This document shows positions 1-10,504 of a stretch of 60,000 nt of DNA, piece after piece (position 1 is the stretch's first letter; the number at the start of each line of letters is the position of its first letter). The stretch comes from Symbiodinium natans. Its lineage: Eukaryota > Sar > Dinophyceae > Suessiales > Symbiodiniaceae. The stretch covers positions 761,501 through 821,500 of the forward strand of contig CAJNDS010002457.1 of assembly GCA_905221605.1 (NCBI GenBank). The letters run 5' to 3'. The translations under genes and the position numbers were made by a program. A model generated the notes under the pieces. The model had not been told where the DNA came from. It saw nothing but the letters and a program-made list of their open reading frames with translations, and searched no databases.

Positions 1-83
1 AGGGTTTTGGGGGTGGATGTTTTATGCCAGAGGTGCCAGTAATCTCGTTTGGAAGGGGAGGCCCAAACCCACAGCCAAAAAAG

Positions 84-207
84 CTACTATAGAGGTCGGA
101 ATAACTACGAATAACATTCCCTTTTGGTCCTTTTATGAGTGTACTATAATAAACCCCCAAAACCCTGCTGTTCTAATCAGTAAGGTAGTAAGGCACCTAT
201 ATTACAC
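84..207 (+). mobile_element. E6 TIR element (introner-like)
   Basis: Starts GCTACTATAGAGGTCGGAA and ends near CACCTATATTACACAG. Compared with the copies at 1881, 17477, 32357 and 46619 it shares the left end, the AATAAACCCC middle and the CCTGTTCTAA block. It lies directly upstream of the first CDPK EF-hand exon, in intronic position. Confidence 0.6.
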
Positions 208-256
208 AGGTGGCAGCAGCTCCGCAAGTGAGAGAGCGGGGCGCTATAGAGCCGCA

Positions 257-3200
257 GGCGTGGACGCGGACGGCAGTGGGCAGATTGACTACACTGCAGC
301 TTGGCATTGAATTTCTGAAGTAGTTAGGGTTTAGGGTTTGGGGTTTAATTAGGGATGTAGGAACAATAACAATATGAATAGCTAGATGAATAACTATAAC
401 GACCGCAACAATAGCAGCATTTGCCGCAATGATCGTGTTCAAAGTGACAAAGACAATGGTCATAGGGATGACGGCCGTAGGCTGGAAGCATAATAGACGT
501 TCATACCCGAAACCCTAAACCCTAAACCCTAAACCCTAAACCCTAAACCTTAAACCGGCAGCTGCCTCAAGAGATCGCATCCTCGCCCGAGTTGATCGGC
601 GGGTGATGCTGCGATGTGCTGATGCAAGCTGAAAGCTTGCAAGAAGTGGTCCAAAAATAGCGGTACCCCTAGTAGACCCCAAAACAATCCTTGTTATGGG
701 AACCCCCCCCCCCCCCCCCCTAAACCCGAAACCCGAAACCCGAAACCCGAAACCCGAAACCCCAAACCCCAAACCCCAAACCCCAAACCCTAAACCCTAA
801 ACCCTAAACCCTAAACCCTCACCCTGAAGCCCCCAGGAGTTCCTGGCGGCCACGCTCGACAAGAGGCTGTACCTGCAGCGCGACGCATGCTGGGCGGCCT
901 TCAGCGCAACCTGCCTTGGTTTTGAGGGTTTCTGGGTTTGGGGGGGGGGGGGGGGGGGTTAGGGTTTAGGGTTTAGGGTTTAGGGTTTAGGGTTTAGGGT
1001 TTAGGGTTTAGGGTTTAGGGTTTAGGGTTTAGGGTTTAGGGTTGCAAGAAGGGTCTTCGGGGGGACTTGGGCTGAAGGTCGACTAGACTGGGTTTAGGGT
1101 TTAGGGAGGGATACATGTGGGGTAGTTTCCTAAATTAGTGTCCCGGTACCCATGATAAGGCGGCACCCTTTAAAAAGGTATCCCCCAAAAAGGGACCCTA
1201 ATTTGGGAACTACCCATGTAGGGTTTTGGGCGCTAGCCGGGGCGACCTGTCGGGCCAGGAGCTGAGCCAAGGGGAGCAACTGTCAAGGGTAGCGGTCCAG
1301 GAGGGGGCCCCCTTACTATACTGACTATAGCTAAGGGACTTAATTATAACCTAAGTCAGGATCCTTATAACCCAATTTAAGACCCTTAGAACTCTACTTA
1401 TAACTAGGGGGGGGGGGGCCCGTACTTGTAAGGATGTACCGTTCCCTTACTATACTTCTAATCTGGGCCTTCTATTCGCTAAGGAGGATCTTAAAGAAGG
1501 GTCCCCAAACCAAGGGTACAACCTTAGGGCACCAAGGCGGAGCCCCATGAAACATTGCTGCTTCATGAGGGTGATCTCGAGTTCCCTTGCGGGCCTCTGA
1601 TCCTGTGAGCTCATGAGAGCAGTTTCGTAAACTGTAGTACTTGCATTATCCACATCCTTCAGGTGAATATAGCTTTAGTATTACTTGCATTCTCAACATT
1701 TTTTCAAATTCTGCAATATCAACTATTAAGTACATTAGCATCTTGCAAGCCCGTAGCCCGTGGCCTGCCAACGCCCAGGTCTTCGACCAGGATGGCAACG
1801 GCCTCATCACCGTTGATGAGCTGAAGCAAATTTTGGAGGATGGCAGCATGGAGGACGTGCCGCTCGGCGATGCAGCGGAAGTGTAGGGGTCGGAACCATT
1901 ACTAACCCTCGGGTCCCTTTATATTTATACGAGAATAAGCCCCACAAAGCCCTGTTCTGATGATTAAGGCTCCTATATATATATATATATACCTAAACCC
2001 TAAACCCTAAACCTCTTAAGAACTAAGAACCCCCCCAAAAAGACCTGTTCTAATGATTAAGGCCCCTATATTAGCGTGTCAGGTTTCTGCTCGAGCATCT
2101 GGGGCTTCGAACGAGGTTAAGGGTTTAGGGTTTACAGTTTAGGGTTTAGGGAACCCGGCAGAGCTCGCGGGGTCAAAAGGGCCCCCCCTCGTTAAAAGCA
2201 TACTTAGAAGGACCCTTCATTGGGCTAAGAGGATCCTATCTTAAGTTAGAAGTCCCTCAACTATAGTTAGTATGGTAAGGGGGGCCCCTCCTGGTAAACC
2301 CCAAGCCCCGTCCCCCCCAAACCTGCAAGTCTTTTTGGCAACCACAGGGTTCATCCCGTGGGCTTAGGGTTTAGGGTTTAGGGTTTAGGGTTGAGGGTTT
2401 AGGGTTTAGGGTTTAGGGTTTAGGGTTTAGACTGCAACGCAAGGCTGAGTCCTGAAAATGCCCCAATGAGATGGCATCATCATGTTTAAGATTCCTGAGA
2501 TTAAATATTCAGAGGGTGTGTAGGTATAGTACCCCCTCCTGGAGTACCCACCGAGGGAGGGTGATGGTTTAGATACCTCGAAGCCTTCTTTCTAGAGTTG
2601 TTAAGTCCTCGTCGTTTGGGAGTCACAGACTTGGTATTTGAGTCTCCAGAGGGTGAGGGTTTGACATGCCATCTTCTTATGCGTAATCTTGATGTTTTAA
2701 ATCCAAGTGGTGGTTGAGGAGTCATGGTGTTAGCATTGCAATCTTCGCATTCTCATTTCGAGTGTGCGTGTCGCTTCAAAACCGGGTTGGAACGAGATAA
2801 CGCCCGCACGAACAATCCCTAAACCCTATAAACCCTACAAGAAACGTTACCCTTCCCGCTGGGGGAGGCTCGACGGCAGGACCTCCGAGGCGCGCGCTGC
2901 TTTGCGGTTAGGTTTAGGGTTTAGGTCTAGGGTTCAGGATTTTGGGTTTAGGGTTTAGGGCTAGGGCACTCAGAACCCCGGTATACTTTAAGGTGCATTC
3001 CTGCAGTAAGGGCTTTTCCGGACTCTCTGATGGTCTTTGTTGTGTCCATGTGGCTTGTGCCTTGTGCGGAAAGGTTTGATGAGCAAGTCGTGGCTACGGG
3101 TGTGGATGGTGCGGCTACGGGGATGTTGGACAACTGATAAAGAAACACCACCATTCTCGTTTCAAGGATCTGCTGCAAGAGATTGACAAGAACGGTGATG

Positions 3201-3386
3201 GATCGATTGACTTCGAAGAGTTTATGGACATGATGGAGCAGCTTGGCAGACATGGGGTAAGTAAGGCAACCCTAAACTTTAACCCTAAACCCTAAACAGG
3301 GCACGCATCCCAAGCAGCCGCATGCCCCGCGGCGTTTCTCTGAGAAATTCGAGCAATGTCAGCAGTACTGCCAAGTGATGCCCTGA
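257..3386 (+). CDS. Calcium-dependent protein kinase, C-terminal EF-hand region (5 exons)
   Basis: Ca2+-binding regulatory domain of a CDPK-type Ser/Thr kinase. Exons: about 257-295 (VDADGSGQIDYT), 837-905 (EFLAATLDKRLYLQRDACW), 1779-1880 (VFDQDGNGLITVDELKQIL), 3167-3256 (EIDKNGDGSIDFEEFMDMM) and 3300-3386, which ends in TGA. Three EF loops with the D-x-D-x-[ST/N]-G pattern are visible (DADGSGQID, DQDGNGLIT, DKNGDGSID), in CDPK order. Splice sites are GC-AG for the first two introns, GT-AG (GTGTAG) after 1880, and GTAAGT...ACAG for the 43-nt last intron. Reading phase holds across all junctions. The 5' edge of the first exon is uncertain, and the kinase domain would lie upstream of the window. 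The family call is firm; the last exon (basic, Cys-containing tail) is inferred from phase and stop. Confidence 0.85.
505..826 (+). repeat. CCCTAAA arrays with CCCGAAA/CCCCAAA variants
   Basis: Two CCCTAAA-type blocks (505-555 and 720-826) separated by a unique stretch and a C17 run at 705-721. They fill the 3' part of the CDPK intron 296-836, just before the acceptor at 836. The second block changes from CCCGAAA to CCCCAAA to CCCTAAA. Confidence 0.9.
940..1042 (+). repeat. G-run plus TTTAGGG array after CDPK exon
   Basis: G18 run followed by about 12 perfect TTTAGGG units in the 5' part of the CDPK intron that starts at 906. Confidence 0.95.
1110..1218. mobile_element. E15 TIR element
   Basis: The left arm (ACATGTGGGGTAGTTTCC...) and right arm (...GGGAACTACCCATGT) are imperfect inverted repeats of about 28 bp. 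A related copy is at 16021-16117. It lies in a CDPK intron. Confidence 0.55.
1298..1430. mobile_element. E1 TIR element (GGGCCCC family)
   Basis: Terminal GGAGGGGGCCCCC / GGGGGCCCGTACTTGTA, with the interior landmarks CTATAGCTAAGGGACTTA, GGATCCTTATAACCCAATTTA and CTCTACTTATAACTA that define this most abundant family. Confidence 0.65.
1881..2078 (+). mobile_element. E6 element whose first base is the CDPK splice donor
   Basis: The exon ends at 1880 (GCGGAA) and the element begins GTGTAGGGGTCGGAAC. The 3' half is duplicated: 1946-1980 and 2036-2073 are similar copies flanking (TA)n and CCCTAAA units. Confidence 0.65.
2119..2960 (+). repeat. Long CDPK intron with TTTAGGG arrays and an E1 copy
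   Basis: TTTAGGG blocks lie at 2119-2151, 2365-2430 and about 2910-2960, with an E1 copy at 2174-2294. The rest (2440-2900) shows no exon I can support. Confidence 0.6.
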
Positions 3387-3421
3387 AGAAGTCCTTTTTC
3401 TGCTGCCTGGGGTTATCACTG

Positions 3422-3780
3422 GGGTTTAGGGTTTAGGGTTTAGGGTTTAGGGTCCGAGAAGAGCTACGAAGCAGTTCGCTGCTGTAGATGTTGTACCTGG
3501 GCGAGCGCATTGCCATTTCTAACTCGCGAACGTGTCTGTCCACTCAGACCCGCAATACACACCCAAAGGCCTTCTTCCTCAGCAAATGAGAGGCCTGCGG
3601 AATGCTGGGTCTAAACCCTAAACCCTAAACTCTAAACCCTAAACCCTAAACCCTAAACCCTAAACCCTAAACCCTAAACCCTAAACCCTAAACCCTAAAC
3701 CGCAGGCGCGGTATCAAGACCAGTGCAGACCCCAAGCCCCAGACCCCAAACTTCAGGAATGAAAACATTTGGCACACAAA
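3422..3780 (+). repeat. Downstream of CDPK stop: TTTAGGG block then 92-bp CCCTAAA array
   Basis: TTTAGGG at 3422-3453 and CCCTAAA at 3611-3702. The sequence between them and up to 3780 has no supportable exon and may be 3' UTR or spacer. Confidence 0.8.
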
Positions 3781-3869
3781 ATCTCGGGGGGGGCATGATC
3801 GAATTGCCTCGGTTCATTGGTGGTCGGTTCGTCATGAAAAGCGCGTCACTTCCCTCTTTATCACTTCTC

Positions 3870-3970
3870 CTAGGATAGAATACTTGGGCCCGAAGATCCT
3901 TCCTCAGGAAGTACTTTTAAGGCCCAAGTACTCCCTACTTAGGTACAGGGACCCTTAGGATAGCAGACTG
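3870..3970. mobile_element. E4 TIR element
   Basis: ATACTTGGGCCCGAAG ... GGCCCAAGTACTCCC ... GGTACAGGGACCCTTA matches the E4 consensus. TAGGATAG occurs at both ends and could be an 8-bp target duplication. Confidence 0.5.
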
Positions 3971-4030
3971 GTGATGGACTCATTGCATCCTTGCAGTGTG
4001 TTTGTGAGGCTGCAAGGCAGGTAGCAGAAC

Positions 4031-4140
4031 AAAAACTAAACTCGGTAGACCCTTTGGGACATTGTATATTTGCCATTCTTGGGTGTGAGAGGATCCGGGT
4101 CAGGAGAGTTCTTCAGAGGCTTTTAAGGGCCATCCTAGTA
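4031..4140. mobile_element. E7 TIR element
   Basis: The left end CTCGGTAGACCCTTTGGGAC pairs with the right end TTTTAAGGGCCATCCTAGT. Related copies are at 19480-19582 and 41553-41655. Confidence 0.5.
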
Positions 4141-4144
4141 AACC

Positions 4145-4290
4145 TAAACCCTAAACCCGAAACCACAGACCCCAAACCCCAAACCCCAAACCCCAAACCC
4201 CAAACCCCAAACCCCAAACCCCAAACCCCAAACCCCAAACCCCAAACCCCAAACCCCAAACCCTAAACCCTAAACCCTAAACCCTAACCC
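4145..4290 (+). repeat. CCCCAAA-variant telomere-like array
   Basis: About 13 units of the variant heptamer CCCCAAA, flanked on both sides by canonical CCCTAAA. It is an example of an array homogenised for its own variant. Confidence 0.9.
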
Positions 4291-4685
4291 ACCTCAACTG
4301 CACGGAGTGGCTCCGTAAACGTGCATGAAAGGAAGGGCCGCTCGCAGTCCATGGAGCTGAACACTCCGAAGGCAGGTTGAGGATTCATGTGGTTTAGGGT
4401 TTAGGGTTTAGGGTTTAGGGTTTAAGTTCGTGCATGTTGCTTTCTTCTTTGCATCTCAGGCCGGAGCCTCAGCAGTCCTGGGTTAAAGATGGTTTAGTAC
4501 TTTCTGGTTTAGGGACCCTAAGCCCTAAACAAGAATGCAAAATAGGATTCAGGGTTTAGGCAGCCGGGTGCGTGGTTCAACAAAGGGATGGAGGCTCCTG
4601 CAAGAGAGATGAACTACCCGAACATGGCCCTGGCTCTAAGGGTTTAACTTTCGAGGCTATCGGGTTCAGAGGGGGTGCCGCGGCA

Positions 4686-4808
4686 GCATGTAGCTTCCCA
4701 CCATCTCAGCACAAGAACAGGAAAGACAGGAAGAGAGATTCACTCCCCACCCTTCTGCTTCCGAAGACGTCTGAAGGGTCTGAGGACCCTCTAAATTCTG
4801 TTGCCTAA
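4686..4808 (+). CDS. Possible exon, unknown protein
   Basis: An open frame from the acceptor CATCTCAG (about 4708) reads HKNRKDRKRDSLPTLLLPKT and ends at TAA 4806-4808. It is basic and low-complexity, with no family recognised. The stretch 4300-4680 has only weak frames. Confidence 0.3.
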   Translation, partial: ACSFPPSQHKNRKDRKRDSLPTLLLPKTSEGSEDPLNSVA

Positions 4809-5107
4809 GCCCTAAGCCGCGAACTTTGCCAAACCCTGACGCTACGGGCTGCACAGGCTGCCAGGCCACATCAACCAGCAACATCCCCAAACCCTGTTTG
4901 TGGCCTAGGCCGCGCCCCCAAGTGAAACCCCTACAAATAGTTGAACTTTAAGCTTTTGGGGTATCCTTATCTCTCGGCAAAAGGTCAAGCGTAACACTTT
5001 GCTTTTGTCCTAGGTTCTTGGAGAAACAAGGAAGACCTCAGTTGAAACAACCCTAACCCTAAACCCTAAACCCCAAACCCCAAACACCTCCTCCGCTTTT
5101 TTGGGAG

Positions 5108-5178
5108 GCCGGAGGCGCATCGCCGAGAACTCCCCTCCGGTCGAGGTCGAGGACTCCCCCGCCAATCTCAGTACGATG
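5108..5178 (+). CDS. Possible exon before a T-rich intron
   Basis: GGGAG acceptor, GC-rich open segment (one frame reads RRRIAENSPPVEVEDSPANL), then GTTCCTG donor into T-rich intron-like DNA (5179-5400). All three frames are open, so the frame is not decided. Confidence 0.35.
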
Positions 5179-5570
5179 GTTCCTGTTGTTCTTTGCGCAT
5201 TATTTTGTTTAACCTACTTGTGTTTTTGTTATCTTTATTCTCTGTTTATTGCTTGTTTACAAATATGCCTATTATTTTTGTATTTTACTAATGTATTCTT
5301 GTTTGCTATTTGTTTGCTTGTACCTGCTACTGCAACTATTGTGAGTTTAAGTACTAATGTATTTTACTTGTTATTCGGATTGTTGTAGTTATGATCATAG
5401 TTTGAGTATTCTGACCCCTTGCCGGTTCGACTGGGAGGTTCATGGATTGCTGCAGTTAGCTGGGGTTATCATGGACTGATGCAGTTAGCTGGGGTTATAC
5501 TCCATCTGGGTTTTCGGGGTGGCGAATACCCGTATCATTCCTGCTTGGTGCAGTGAGGCGACTCATGCTG

Positions 5571-5790
5571 ATGTGGAACAGAAGTTTGAAGTTGTACGGG
5601 CCGTACCCCCCCTGCATGGGCCGTTATTGTCTTTCACCCTAAACCCTAAACCCTCAACCCTAAACCCTAAACCCTAAGATCCACCTAAATTGAAAGATGA
5701 TCTTTGGCTCGCTGTTACCCGCCGTGAGCTCACTTGTGCGCTCGGTGTGCTCTACTTTTGTGATCTCGCCAGTCTGTGGTGGTTGAGGGT
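5571..5790 (+). CDS. Two possible exons, unknown
   Basis: 5556-5641 reads EATHADVEQKFEVVRAVPPL and 5681-5790 reads DDLWLAVTRRELTCALGVLY, separated by a short CCCTAAA block (5637-5678). No family is recognised. Confidence 0.3.
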
Positions 5791-5804
5791 TCATGGTTAA
5801 CAAA

Positions 5805-5896
5805 ATGTTCCCCCTTATACTCAGTCCTTAATCGGAATTCTAGTAGGGGTACTATAATCCCCATCAAGGACTGCTAGTACAAGGGGGAGCATCCCA
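5805..5896. mobile_element. E2 TIR element
   Basis: ATGTTCCCCCTTATACTCAG ... CAAGGGGGAGCATCCCAAG. It has the E2 TIR and the central ACTATAATCC. Confidence 0.65.
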
Positions 5897-6540
5897 AGTG
5901 TCGGCTATGGTTTTGTGAAGCGCCGCAGGAACTTCGACGAATGCTCGCCCAAGCGAGGCAGCACAGGTGGGGAAGAGCTGTGGTTCCGCCATTGCGGCTG
6001 TTTTTAGGAGTCCCGAACCTTCTTTTGTGTAGTTTTGATGCTGCCCTTGACAAGGTCTTCAGGCAACCTGCAGCAAAGAAGGTCTTCCCTAAGTTCGGAC
6101 GTTGCCCGTAGTCCTCTCCTGCACCGACCATGGCATGCAGTGAGAGTCGAATCCTTGAGGCCCTCAAGCATCTCAGTCTTTGCTCAAAACAAACCGCGAG
6201 CATTGTACATATTCACTGTGGACACAATACTAATAGTAGACCCTTATGGTCCCCATCTAATTGTACATATACTACAATTATTATAATCAACCCCAAAACG
6301 GTGTTCAATGTTTAAGGTAACGGGGTTGGCGAAGGGGATCCCCTTGCCCAAGGTGACAAAGGTGGCGGATGAGCGTAGCCTTTGCGCCCAGCTGCTTACT
6401 TGCCATTTCAGTTCAGTGCAGTATGTAGGGTCTTATAGGGTTTAGTGGAGCCTCTTGTAATACGTAGTATGATATACCTGAGCCGCTTTTTCTTATCGTG
6501 ATACCTTCACACTTTGCTTCGGTTCTCGTGGTGGTTTCAG

Positions 6541-6808
6541 TTCTTTGTCGAGACAGCTGGTCTTTGCAAAACAGCTACTCATGACCACAATGTGTTAACA
6601 CGTATGCTGTGCTACACGGTACTTTCTTGTACTACACCAACATAAACATGCCATTCCCACCGAATGCTGCAATGTGTCTTTTTTGTGTGCAGTCTGTGGG
6701 ATCCGCTTCACGAAGTTCAGAAGCAGACTTGATGTCCGAGGCGGCGCCCAACCGCAGAAGCCCACGTTTTCGCGAAGCGCCGAAGGGTCCCATGATAGGG
6801 GAGACAAG
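6541..6808 (+). CDS. Two adjoining exons, unknown protein
   Basis: 6541-6618 (FFVETAGLCKTATHDHNVLT) follows TTTCAG and is followed by GTACTTTC. 6693-6808 follows TTTTTGTGTGCAG and ends at GTTTGC. The first exon is phase 0 throughout, and the second reads SVGSASRSSEADLMSEAAPN in the same phase. The intron is 74 nt, GT-AG. No domain is recognised; a Ser-rich linker is likely. Confidence 0.5.
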
Positions 6809-6924
6809 GTTTGCTCGAGTCTTACTGGCTCTTACAGAAGGGTACGACGCAAGATGGGAGCACTATGCAAAAGCCCTAAAGGGTATGTCAAGCTTGCGCG
6901 TGCAAAAAAGCATACATTTATAAT

Positions 6925-7017
6925 ATATATATATATGTATAATATACATATATATATGTATAATATATATATATATATATATATATTTGTATATATTTGT
7001 ATATATATATATAGATT
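6925..7017. repeat. (TA)n-rich microsatellite
   Basis: Imperfect TATATA/TATG runs. The apparent protein here is repeat translation, not a gene. Confidence 0.9.
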
Positions 7018-7356
7018 ATACGTAATATTTACATATAATATAGTATAATACAAAATAACATAATATCATGTAATGCGCGTGTGTGCGAATTCAACAGGGT
7101 TGCCCCCTCCTTAAGCCCACCCTTCCTTCGAGCATTGAGCAGCCAACTTAGATGGGAAAGCCCATGGCGGTGAAAGCTCCGCCTGGGTTGAGGATCTATA
7201 GGGTTTAGGGTCAAGTTAAGGGTGGTAACCCTGAAGCCCTAAACCAAGAGAGCAGCTTGGCATTGCCATGATCGTTAGTTGCATTAAGTTTGAAGGTTCC
7301 CTTATAATACTCCTAGTTTGGCACTTATATTCCCTTCCCTAAACCCTAAACCGCAG

Positions 7357-7407
7357 CTGCATTGGACTGAAGCGGCGCTTCGCCGTCTTCCTCCGTGATG
7401 AAGCCCG
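7357..7407 (+). CDS. Short exon, unknown
   Basis: CCCTAAACCGCAG acceptor, 51 nt reading CIGLKRRFAVFLRDEA, then GTGATT donor. CCCTAAA lies before it and TTTAGGG after it. Confidence 0.4.
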
Positions 7408-7598
7408 GTGATTCTCATGCCCGGGGTTTATAGGGTTTAGGGTTTGGGGTTTAGGGTTTAGGGGCACGTGAGAGAGGCCCCCTTGGCATAAGTAGAGTTA
7501 GAGGAACCCTAAAATGGGTTCTAGCGGAGCCTATCTTAGGTTATACGTCTCTTAACTATAGTGAGGACAGGGTTTAGGCTTTAGGGGCTTTTTGGGAG

Positions 7599-7710
7599 AT
7601 GAGTCTGAGAAAACGGGGCACTCAAGCTTGGAGAATCACCTTAGCGGAGTTGATGCGTGCTCGAACACGTGAACCCACAAGCATCGCTCCGATTCGTTCT
7701 CGTTGCCTGA
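7599..7710 (+). CDS. Exon ending exactly at an E3 element
   Basis: The open frame MSLRKRGTQAWRITLAELMR... runs for 37 codons and stops making sense where E3 begins (donor GTAGCTGAG). The E3 end AACTAAG at 7809 would be the acceptor. Protein unknown. Confidence 0.45.
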
Positions 7711-7809
7711 GTAGCTGAGTGAGCACACTTTACACTTTTGGGATACGATGATCCCCTAATAGAACTGAAAGTGTTCAGTTTTTTGGGGCTGATGAACTCA
7801 ACAACTAAG
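7707..7809. mobile_element. E3 TIR element
   Basis: CTGAGTAGCTGAGTGAGCAC ... AACTCAACAACTAAG. Other copies are at 27991, 51705 and 58504. It is bounded by GT and AG in + orientation. Confidence 0.65.
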
Positions 7810-7927
7810 TTGCATGCTTTAGGCTCTTCCCTTTTCTTGGGGGCCTATAGGCTCCCTTACAAGCCCCTTTCAACCAAAAAGGGGGCACCCTTTTCCTTCC
7901 TCGGTTACTGTTGGGTTTAGAAATGCC

Positions 7928-8220
7928 CGAAACCCTAAACCCTAAACCCTAAACCCTAAACCCTAAACCGTGCGCATGAAGTTCAGATCTGGCGATGCAT
8001 GTGGCGCCTGGGGCGAGTACAAATTTGCGCAGCCAAGGAGCCCGCATTGCACTCCGAGCATGCTTTTCCCCAGGGGTGCCCAAAAGCACGGCCGCACAGA
8101 CCCAACATCTCCTCTTAAGGACAACCAGACCTTAGCACTTTTTTGTTTCGGCCGTGCGCATCGCACCAATGTAGAGAGAGGACGACGTGCACACTTACTT
8201 TTTGGCGAATGGTGATATAC
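7928..8220 (+). other. CCCTAAA array followed by a weakly coding stretch
   Basis: CCCTAAA at 7928-7968, then an 81-codon open frame from 7970. The composition is plausible (GAWGEYKFAQPRSPHC), but no acceptor is clear. Possible first exon; function unknown. Confidence 0.3.
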
Positions 8221-8671
8221 CAGTATATGCGTTTGCTCTCATGCCTCATCTGTCATATGCTCCTGCAGCTAATTCGCTTCATCCAGCCGTGGCCAGCGCG
8301 TGTCACGCATCGAGACCCAAGAGGGTTTGTCGCACGTAGCACTGTGGCCTTGAGAGGGTTTGCACCACACCTTCACCAGTAAATTGAAACCTGAACCACA
8401 CCCCGAAAACCCTAAACCCTAACCCGGAAAACCCAATAGTTCAGGCCAGATGAGCCTTGTGTTCTAAGCCCTTCAGGTAAACACTAAGCCCTTAAGCCCC
8501 TCTAGAACCCCTAACATCAATGATCAGAAGAACCTAGTTAGGGTTTAGGGTGACGGGCGACCCACCCCTCCCACCACCGCCTTAGGCCCTTTGCCCAACT
8601 GCTGGGCACCTCTTCGTTGAAATCCAGCTCTTGGCAAGGCAGTGCCGCAACTCTTTTGCCAAGCACATGCG

Positions 8672-8766
8672 AGGAGGGGCCCCCTAGCTAGACGTAGAGG
8701 TATAAGGGCCCTAAATTGGGTTATAAGTGCTGTAACTTGGGTTAGAAGTCCCTTAAATATAGTTAA
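8672..8766. mobile_element. E1 element (degenerate)
   Basis: GGAGGGGCCCCCTAGC ... GGGTTATAAG ... CCCTTAAATATAGTTA matches the E1 interior. Region 8766-9070 behind it is open on both strands and I cannot assign it. Confidence 0.5.
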
Positions 8767-9075
8767 TGGCAGTGGAAGAATGGGGCCCTTGCTTGTTCAC
8801 CATCGGCCACCCCAACCCCAAATCCCCAGGCCAGACCTCAAACCCACCCAGTAGCCAGCTTCTTGTGGAGTACGGAAGAATCTCCGCACGCGCGCTCTGC
8901 AGGAAACAGACGGAGTGCTTAGTCCCCAAAGGTGCGATCCTGCGTATGTCAGGACGGGCTGGCGACCATGGGGAGGTTTTAGACTTGCAATGGTCATTGA
9001 CAGTTTCTGCAGTGTTGAATGATGCGGGTGACGGTTTTGGATCGTCAATAGGTTGCCGCCTGATGTAGAAGTCGA

Positions 9076-9159
9076 AGGGTTGCAAAACCTAACAACACAA
9101 TTCTATAAGGACCTTAGGCGTAAGGGTTGCAAAACCTAACAACACAATTCTATAAGGAC
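9076..9159 (+). repeat. 38-bp direct duplication
   Basis: AAGGGTTGCAAAACCTAACA... occurs twice (9076-9113 and 9122-9159), almost identical, 8 bp apart. Confidence 0.85.
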
Positions 9160-9651
9160 TTGCAATCAATCGAGTCTTTTGTGGTGGTGTTTAGATGTCA
9201 GGTGGAGCGGGTTACACTGATCCTAGATGCCGACCTGTCAGCCCAGCTTTGGTGCCTTTGCAGCTTTACTGGCAGATGCTAGTATGGTCAATCTTTAGTT
9301 GCTTGTCGCAAGATGCCGACGGCACGACGAATGCAAAAAAGGCTGCTCTTATGCCCAAAAAAAGAAAGTTAGGGCAGTTAGGGCTTAGGGTTCAGGCTAG
9401 AGGCCCGTCCTATACAGCCGCGCCATTACCCCTACAAGCCATTGGAGCTCTTTACCAGACGTCCCCTGTGCGATAGGTAGTTGCGGAAATTGGAAGCTTC
9501 CCAGACCTCCCTCTACCGCAGCACAGGTAGGAATCCCTGAGCCTTATAAGCGCTAAATGCGCTTAGGGCCCCTTCTGCCTGCCACCGCAACTAAGCACCG
9601 AGCCAATCACCGCGGCGCCGTTCCAACGATGCAGCGTGCTCGGAGACTGAA

Positions 9652-9748
9652 GTGAGAGGCCCCCTTACAATACTATTTGTGGTTGATCAAGGACTTATGA
9701 CCTAAGATAGCGCTGCTTAATGCTGCTTAGAACTACGGACGGGGCTCC
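9652..9748. mobile_element. E1 element
   Basis: AGGCCCCCTTACAATACTA ... ACCTAAGATAG ... GGGGCTCCTTCTGG. This is the E1 interior and end. Confidence 0.5.
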
Positions 9749-10046
9749 TTCTGGATTTCAGTTTGGGTTAAAATTAGGGGTTTTGGTAGGGTTTCGTTGG
9801 GCGAAGGGTGTACAGGGTTGAGGACTCATCCTGCAGGCTGCTTGCTCTATTTCCAGCTTCATGCGAAGATGCCCCCGCCGTACTATTAAAGACTCCCACC
9901 CCCCATAGCCTTAATACTCCCACTATACGAGATTCTGGCATATGGTGGATTTTTCCTCGAAGTCTTTCGACCTTCAGTGGAGTTGCTGGATGGTGCTGGT
10001 AGAAGAGAATGGTTTCAAGCGTGGGTTGGCAGCTCGCTTGCGGGCA

Positions 10047-10170
10047 CCCTAAACCCTAAACCCTAAACCCTAAACCCTAAACCCTAAACCCTAAACCCTA
10101 AACCCTAAACCCTAAACCCTAAACCCTAAACCCTAGGCGGGTGGCAAAAAACCCTAAACCCTAAACCCTC
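10047..10170 (+). repeat. CCCTAAA array (12+ units)
   Basis: Perfect array 10047-10132, with a second short block at 10150-10170. Degenerate E1 copies follow at 10282-10360 and 10618-10735. Confidence 0.95.
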
Positions 10171-10460
10171 AACAATGCACGAGTTTGCCTGGGTCCACAA
10201 TTCAGAGTATGCCAGCCCAAGACTACTCGAAGCCCGCTAACGCTACAAGTAATGGCTGTTTTGAAGGGACATGTAGCGTAAGTTGCACAACTGATAACCC
10301 AATTTAGGGCCTGTATGACCCTACTTACAACTGAGGGGGGGGGGGGGGGGGCCTCCCTGTATGAGCCTCTAACCCCTGAACCTTAAACCTGAAACCTAAA
10401 CCCGAAACCCCAAACCCTAAACCCTAAACCCTAAACCCTAAGCCCTGCCCCTAAAAAAAG

Positions 10461-10504
10461 AGGTGGTCGCGGAGGAGCCCTCTTTTCCCATCCTGGGCGG
10501 CATC
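10461..10504 (+). CDS. Exon, unknown protein
   Basis: AAAAAAAG acceptor, frame VVAEEPSFPILGGI, then GTGAGC donor. CCCTAAA lies upstream (10400-10440) and TTTAGGG downstream (10548-10585). Confidence 0.45.

Noticed and set aside
6674-7053. Tyr/Ile-rich frames on both strands
   Set aside because: The C-terminal half is (TA)n translation; only the exons at 6541-6808 are kept.
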